The notes under the pieces: generated by a model
Told to the model about the DNA's origin: nothing
The model's database searches: none
What the model saw: the letters and a program-made list of their open reading frames with translations, nothing else
Program-made: the position numbers and the translations under genes
Part shown: positions 60,774 through 64,000 of the stretch, piece by piece
Numbering within the stretch: position 1 is the first letter of the stretch
How the letters are laid out: every line of letters begins with the position of its first letter
Source: Anaerolineae bacterium
Lineage (GTDB): Bacteria > Chloroflexota > Anaerolineae > Aggregatilineales > Phototrophicaceae
Assembly: GCA_022820125.1 (NCBI GenBank)
Contig: JAJEGA010000027.1
Span: 32,754 to 96,753 of the forward strand
Direction of reading: 5' to 3'
Length of the DNA stretch: 64,000 nucleotides

Positions 60774-62047
60774 GCCGGCGCGCCCTCCTCGTCTTGGGCA
60801 ATCGGATTTAAGATGCCCACAATGCGCCTCTGCGGCACGAGATAACGCGCCGCGGCCTCCTGCACATCCGCCGCCGACACGCGCATCAGGCGATCGCTGA
60901 ATTTGTCGAACCAATGGACATCGCCCAGGATGAAGGACTGCGCCAGCCCATAGGCTTGTTCGGTGACGCTCTCCCGGCTGTAGGCGAAGGCGGCGCGGGT
61001 CTGCTTCCGCGCTTTATTCAGTTCCGCTTCGCTGACCCCGTCGGCACTTAAACGCGCGATTTCTTTCAGCAGCGCCGCTTCCGCTTCCGCTGGCGAGCGA
61101 CCATCGCGCAAGGTGACGATGATGCTGTAAAGGTAAGGATCAACCGTCGGCGTCATCCAGGCGCCCACCCCAGCCGCGATCTCGCTCTTGACCAATGCCT
61201 GGTAAAGCCGGCTGGTTTTGTTGTCGGACGCGCCGCTCGACCCGCTGAGAATCGCGTCCAGCAGCCTAAGCTTGAACCAGTCTTCGTGTGTGGCGGCGGG
61301 CGCGCGGTGGCATAGCTCAAAGAAGGCGGTGTTGCCCGGGCGCTCGACCGTGACGCGCCGTTCGCCCTGCTGCTCAGGCTCGGTCCGCGAGAAGAGATCG
61401 GGCGCCGCGCCCCCCTCAATCGCGCCGAAACGTTGCTCTATCTTCGCCAGCATCTCCCTCGTGTCAAAAGCGCCAACAGCGATTGCCGCCGCGTTGGACG
61501 GCTGGTAGTGCCGGCGATAGTGGGCATAAAGATCATCGCGCGTCATCGTGCGCAGATCGGTCTCGTCGCCGATGATCTCGTGATGATAGCCGTGCACGCG
61601 AAAGGCGGCGCCGCGCAGCTCTTCCTGCAGCCAAAAGGTTGGCTGATTCTCCGCCCCCTGTCGCTCCGAGATGATGACCGTGCGCTCGGACTCGGTCTCG
61701 TCGGCGTCGAATAGCGCCTTGGTCATGCGGTCGGCTTCAGCTTCCAGCGCGATATCGATTTTGTTGGCCGGCAGTGTCTCAAAGTATTTGGTCGCGTCCA
61801 TCGAGGTGAAGGCGTTCCACTGCCCGCCCGCGCGGTCAATTTCGCGATCGAGCGCCCCCGCCGGGAAGCGCTTCGTGCCCTTGAACATCATGTGCTCGAC
61901 CCAGTGGGAGATGCCGGTTTTGCCGGTCGGCTCGTTGCGGCTGCCCACGCGGTACGCCAGCCACCAGCTGATGACCGGCGCGCTATGGGCTTCGCGCAGC
62001 AGCACGGTGAGTCCGTTGGGGAGAGTGTGGTGGGTGAGGTTGGGCAT
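60770..62047 (-). CDS. M16 zinc peptidase, catalytic subunit
   Basis: A 425-residue M16B peptidase with the inverted zinc motif: ISHWVEHMMFKGTKRFPAG (HxxEH), and the distal Glu in LEAEADRMTKALFDADETES. RETHSAPVI-like opening (LREAHSAPVISWWLAYRVGS) is typical. With its motif-less partner (4-bp overlap) it forms the heterodimer of bacterial M16B peptidases, related to mitochondrial processing peptidase. No signal peptide, so cytoplasmic. First gene of an operon of three. Confidence 0.93.
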   Translation of the reverse strand: MPNLTHHTLPNGLTVLLREAHSAPVISWWLAYRVGSRNEPTGKTGISHWVEHMMFKGTKRFPAGALDREIDRAGGQWNAFTSMDATKYFETLPANKIDIALEAEADRMTKALFDADETESERTVIISERQGAENQPTFWLQEELRGAAFRVHGYHHEIIGDETDLRTMTRDDLYAHYRRHYQPSNAAAIAVGAFDTREMLAKIEQRFGAIEGGAAPDLFSRTEPEQQGERRVTVERPGNTAFFELCHRAPAATHEDWFKLRLLDAILSGSSGASDNKTSRLYQALVKSEIAAGVGAWMTPTVDPYLYSIIVTLRDGRSPAEAEAALLKEIARLSADGVSEAELNKARKQTRAAFAYSRESVTEQAYGLAQSFILGDVHWFDKFSDRLMRVSAADVQEAAARYLVPQRRIVGILNPIAQDEEGAPA

Positions 62048-62061
62048 GGGCGTCCTTTATG

Positions 62062-63149
62062 TTAGTTCGCTGCTTTCTCGCGGTTGCAATCCCGGCAGAG
62101 CATTTGACAGTTGTCTTCGACTGTCTTGCCGCCTTCAATCCAAGGCCTAATATGGTCGGCTTCCATTTCGTTTAATCCGAAAGGATCATTGCAGATGGCG
62201 CAGATGCCGTTTTGCTTCCGGTACATTCTTCGCTTCATGCGGGCGTCAAATTGTCGCAGATTGAGATGCTTCGCTTCGCGCGTGAGAACATACGGATATA
62301 TGCCCGATTCCTTAGTTACTTCCTCGTCATCAAGCAACGTTTCAACTTCGGCTTCAATCTTGGCGGCGTCGACTTCCTTATCTTTATAGACGTTGTACAG
62401 ACTGCCCCAATCCACGCCCTTCATAGATTTCCTGTAATTCGGGAAAACCGCTTCCACCCATTCAATCACTGACTGAAAGTATTCCCAGAGCGGCTTGGCG
62501 TTTTCATCGTGCTGATGCCGCCTCATATATTCTTCAATGTTATCTTTGCTAATCCACTTGATTGCCGTTTCCAGATATTCTTGTCGTATCGCCGAACCGC
62601 GCAAGTAATCGGCGCCGACGCCCGCGGCCGCGCTGCCTCTTCTGCTGAAATAGCGCTTGGCGTCGGATACCCAGCGTCCAGCGTAAACCGCGTTGCGCAA
62701 TTCCTGATCGGACAGCTTACGCCCGCAATGTTGATTACCTTGAACCATGCCAGCTTTTCGCTGTCCGTGCCGCTGCACACATAAACCATGAGCTCGTAAT
62801 TGAGAATCTTCTCTTTTATATCGGATTGCTGATTGTCAAAGCCCAGCCCCTCGAAGGAGAAGCCCGGCTTTTCCGCCACATATTGCGCGATAGAAATGGT
62901 GCGCTGCTGCCCGTCAATAATCTCGTAAGTGCCGTCCCCGCGATCCGACCAGTACATGACATTCAAAGGGAAGCCATTTAATATCGAGTCGATGACGGCG
63001 TTGCGCTCCTTTGCGCCGTAGATGAACTCGCGCTGGAAAGGCGGACGAATATCCAGCTTGCCGCCGTAGCCGCGGACGCCGTCCTGGCCGTCGTCATGGT
63101 AGCCGTCGACCAACTCACGCACGGTGAGGCCGAGTAGTTTGATTTTCAT
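62062..63149 (-). pseudogene. DUF262-HNH protein, frameshifted
   Basis: Two frames together encode one GmrSD-like protein. N-terminal part (63149 to about 62720): DUF262 with IRPPFQREFIYGAKERN and EIIDGQQRTISIAQ. The frame should continue as LAWFKVINIAG into KLSDQELRNAVYAG, but one base is missing near 62715-62727 and the second half lies in another frame (to 62062). That half ends in an HNH nuclease: CAICNDPFGLNEMEADHIRP and CQMLCRDCNREK. Related DUF262/HNH proteins cut modified phage DNA. It may be recently inactivated, carry a sequencing error, or use a programmed shift; no slippery run is apparent. Confidence 0.8.
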
Positions 63150-63170
63150 AGCGACAACCTATTGGGGCGC

Positions 63171-63265
63171 ATCACGAGGCTGCGAGCGCTCTAGCTGTTT
63201 CCCAGCTTGTCCACCTTGTCATCAACGCTCTTTATCTGCGTTTGGATAGCTTTGAATTGCTCGTC
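63171..63265. repeat. 95-bp perfect direct repeat, copy 1
   Basis: Identical to 63860-63954. It spans the stop region and last ~25 codons of the coiled-coil gene, and marks a tandem duplication with a 689-bp period. Confidence 0.95.
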
Positions 63266-63685
63266 TACTTTGTTGAATCGCTCGTCTACCGCGCTGAATC
63301 GTTCGCCCATGGTGTTGAATTTCTCGTCTACGGTATTGAATCTCTCTGAATGAGTCGCCTGCGTTACTTCAATGGCGTTCAACTTCTCGTTGATTTCTTT
63401 GTGCGCGCGTTCGGATGCTTGGCGGACTTCTTTTACTTCACCTGACAGCTTGGTATCGGACGATTTTATTTCCCCGGACAGCCTGATGTCCACCGATCTT
63501 ATTTCCTTCGTCAGCTTGGTATCCAGGTTCTTGATATCGCCAGACAGCTTAGTATCCAGGTCTTTGATTTCCTTCGTCAGCTTGGTATCCAGCGAATTGA
63601 TTTTGCCGTCCAGCCGCCACCAGAAGCCAAACAAAGCCAGGAAGATCGCGATAGTCTGAACCAGCGCTATGGTGTTTGCATCCAT
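63191..63685 (-). CDS. Coiled-coil protein with N-terminal membrane anchor
   Basis: A 164-residue protein: short N-terminus, one membrane helix (LVQTIAIFLALFGFWWRL), then a long coiled coil made of short repeats: SLDTKLTKEIKDLDTKLSGD style 11-mers first, and ERFNTVDEKFNTMGERFSAV style 7/14-mers later. Such anchored coiled coils are seen as partners of nucleases and of phage-defence or conjugal genes, but have no known function. The ATG at 63685 follows GGGTGGCG. 41 bases upstream of the DUF262-HNH pseudogene; both recur in a second, broken copy. Confidence 0.75.
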   Translation of the reverse strand: MDANTIALVQTIAIFLALFGFWWRLDGKINSLDTKLTKEIKDLDTKLSGDIKNLDTKLTKEIRSVDIRLSGEIKSSDTKLSGEVKEVRQASERAHKEINEKLNAIEVTQATHSERFNTVDEKFNTMGERFSAVDERFNKVDEQFKAIQTQIKSVDDKVDKLGNS

Positions 63686-63757
63686 TCGCCACCCGTATTC
63701 CAAGTCCCATTCTTAAAGACACGAGGACACGATAGCACAGCCGCAGGGCAAAGTCAA

Positions 63758-63838
63758 TCAGTGACAGCGCGCGCTGCCCTCGCCATGGCAACCCTCGACG
63801 AGATCGCGGACTGTGAGGTCGATGAGTTCGATTTTCAT
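63758..63838 (-). pseudogene. Remnant of a second DUF262 gene (26 codons)
   Basis: MKIELIDLTVRDLVEGCHGE matches the first 20 residues of the DUF262 gene at 63149 (MKIKLLGLTVRELVDGYHDD), then breaks off to a TGA at 63758-63760. The rest is deleted. Confidence 0.75.
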
Positions 63839-63859
63839 GGCGACAGCTTTTCTCGGGTT

Positions 63860-63954
63860 ATCACGAGGCTGCGAGCGCTCTAGCTGTTTCCCAGCTTGTC
63901 CACCTTGTCATCAACGCTCTTTATCTGCGTTTGGATAGCTTTGAATTGCTCGTC
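63860..63954. repeat. 95-bp perfect direct repeat, copy 2
   Basis: Second copy of 63171-63265, identical over 95 bases, covering the 3' end of the next coiled-coil gene. Confidence 0.95.
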
Positions 63955-64000
63955 CATGGACTTCAATCGCTCGTCCGAGGAGTTGAACCGCTCGTTCATT
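63880..64000 (-). CDS. Second coiled-coil gene, truncated by window edge
   Basis: The 3' end of a paralogue of 63191-63685: ERFNSSDERLKSMDEQF then KAIQTQIKSVDDKVDKLGNS and TAG (63880-63882). The last ~25 residues are identical to the other copy, and the part before differs. Its 5' end lies outside the window unless an ATG at 63999 is the start, which would leave only 39 residues. Confidence 0.7.
   Translation of the reverse strand, partial: MNERFNSSDERLKSMDEQFKAIQTQIKSVDDKVDKLGNS

Noticed and set aside
63171..63954. CRISPR-like direct repeats
   Set aside because: Only two copies, 95 bp long, 689 bp apart and inside coding sequence: a gene duplication. No CRISPR array was seen anywhere.

Overview
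The window is GC-rich, gene-dense bacterial chromosome. It holds one tRNA and housekeeping genes, with no phage, plasmid, rRNA or CRISPR signal. Gene content suggests an Anaerolineae-like Chloroflexota. The clues are a branched-chain amino-acid ABC operon whose LivM has a long membrane extension, large TIR/NACHT STAND proteins, SH3-type surface proteins, TPR proteins, and many short intergenic hairpins starting TGTAGGGGCGA. This is inference: no rRNA or marker tree is available.

1-5.6 kb: end of an SH3-domain surface protein, a GT2 glycosyltransferase, a TPR protein, a Nudix hydrolase, tRNA-Leu(CAA), a cobalamin adenosyltransferase and a membrane GT39-like glycosyltransferase. 5.7-14.9 kb: metabolism. 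It has a PyrK-like/PyrD-like pair whose PyrD has lost its orotate-site residues, an FmdB zinc ribbon, a lone Nfu N-domain, agmatine deiminase, PurB, IolD with a PfkB kinase, and UDP-glucose dehydrogenase. 15-25 kb: acyl-CoA synthetase, a relic of a metal P-type ATPase, two M50-type membrane proteins (one without its catalytic motif), a Rieske oxygenase, a flippase-like protein, a glycoside hydrolase-like protein and an unusual Cys-repeat zincin. 25-32 kb: Trm112-like protein, ClpB, ManA, a duplicated coiled-coil membrane protein and a sugar-dehydrogenase beta-propeller.

32-41 kb, minus strand: a four-gene cassette that looks like a nucleotide-dependent immune system. In transcription order it is TIR-STAND-HEAT, TIR-SUMF1 (4-bp overlap), a small glycine-strand protein, and a NACHT protein carrying the same glycine-strand motif. 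41-50.7 kb: a DMT transporter, an APH-like kinase, and a complete liv operon with two binding-protein genes separated by a strong hairpin.

51-58 kb: glycosyltransferase, two uncharacterised proteins, then a selenoprotein neighbourhood. An AhpD-like gene (Cys-x-x-Sec) and a UGSC-family gene each carry one in-frame TGA, at a conserved redox position, followed at the right distance by a bacterial-SECIS-like hairpin. A thioredoxin-fused protein sits just upstream of the UGSC gene. A 46-codon membrane protein with its own promoter lies between them. 57.8-64 kb: FabF, a TfoX C-domain protein, an M16 peptidase pair (one active, one without its motif), and a duplicated, decaying DUF262-HNH plus coiled-coil module.

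Two MITE-like elements (24873-25122 and 53209-53349) have related inverted ends and 9-bp target duplications. Related hairpin repeats occur in at least seven other gaps. Several promoters share the -10 hexamer TATACT.
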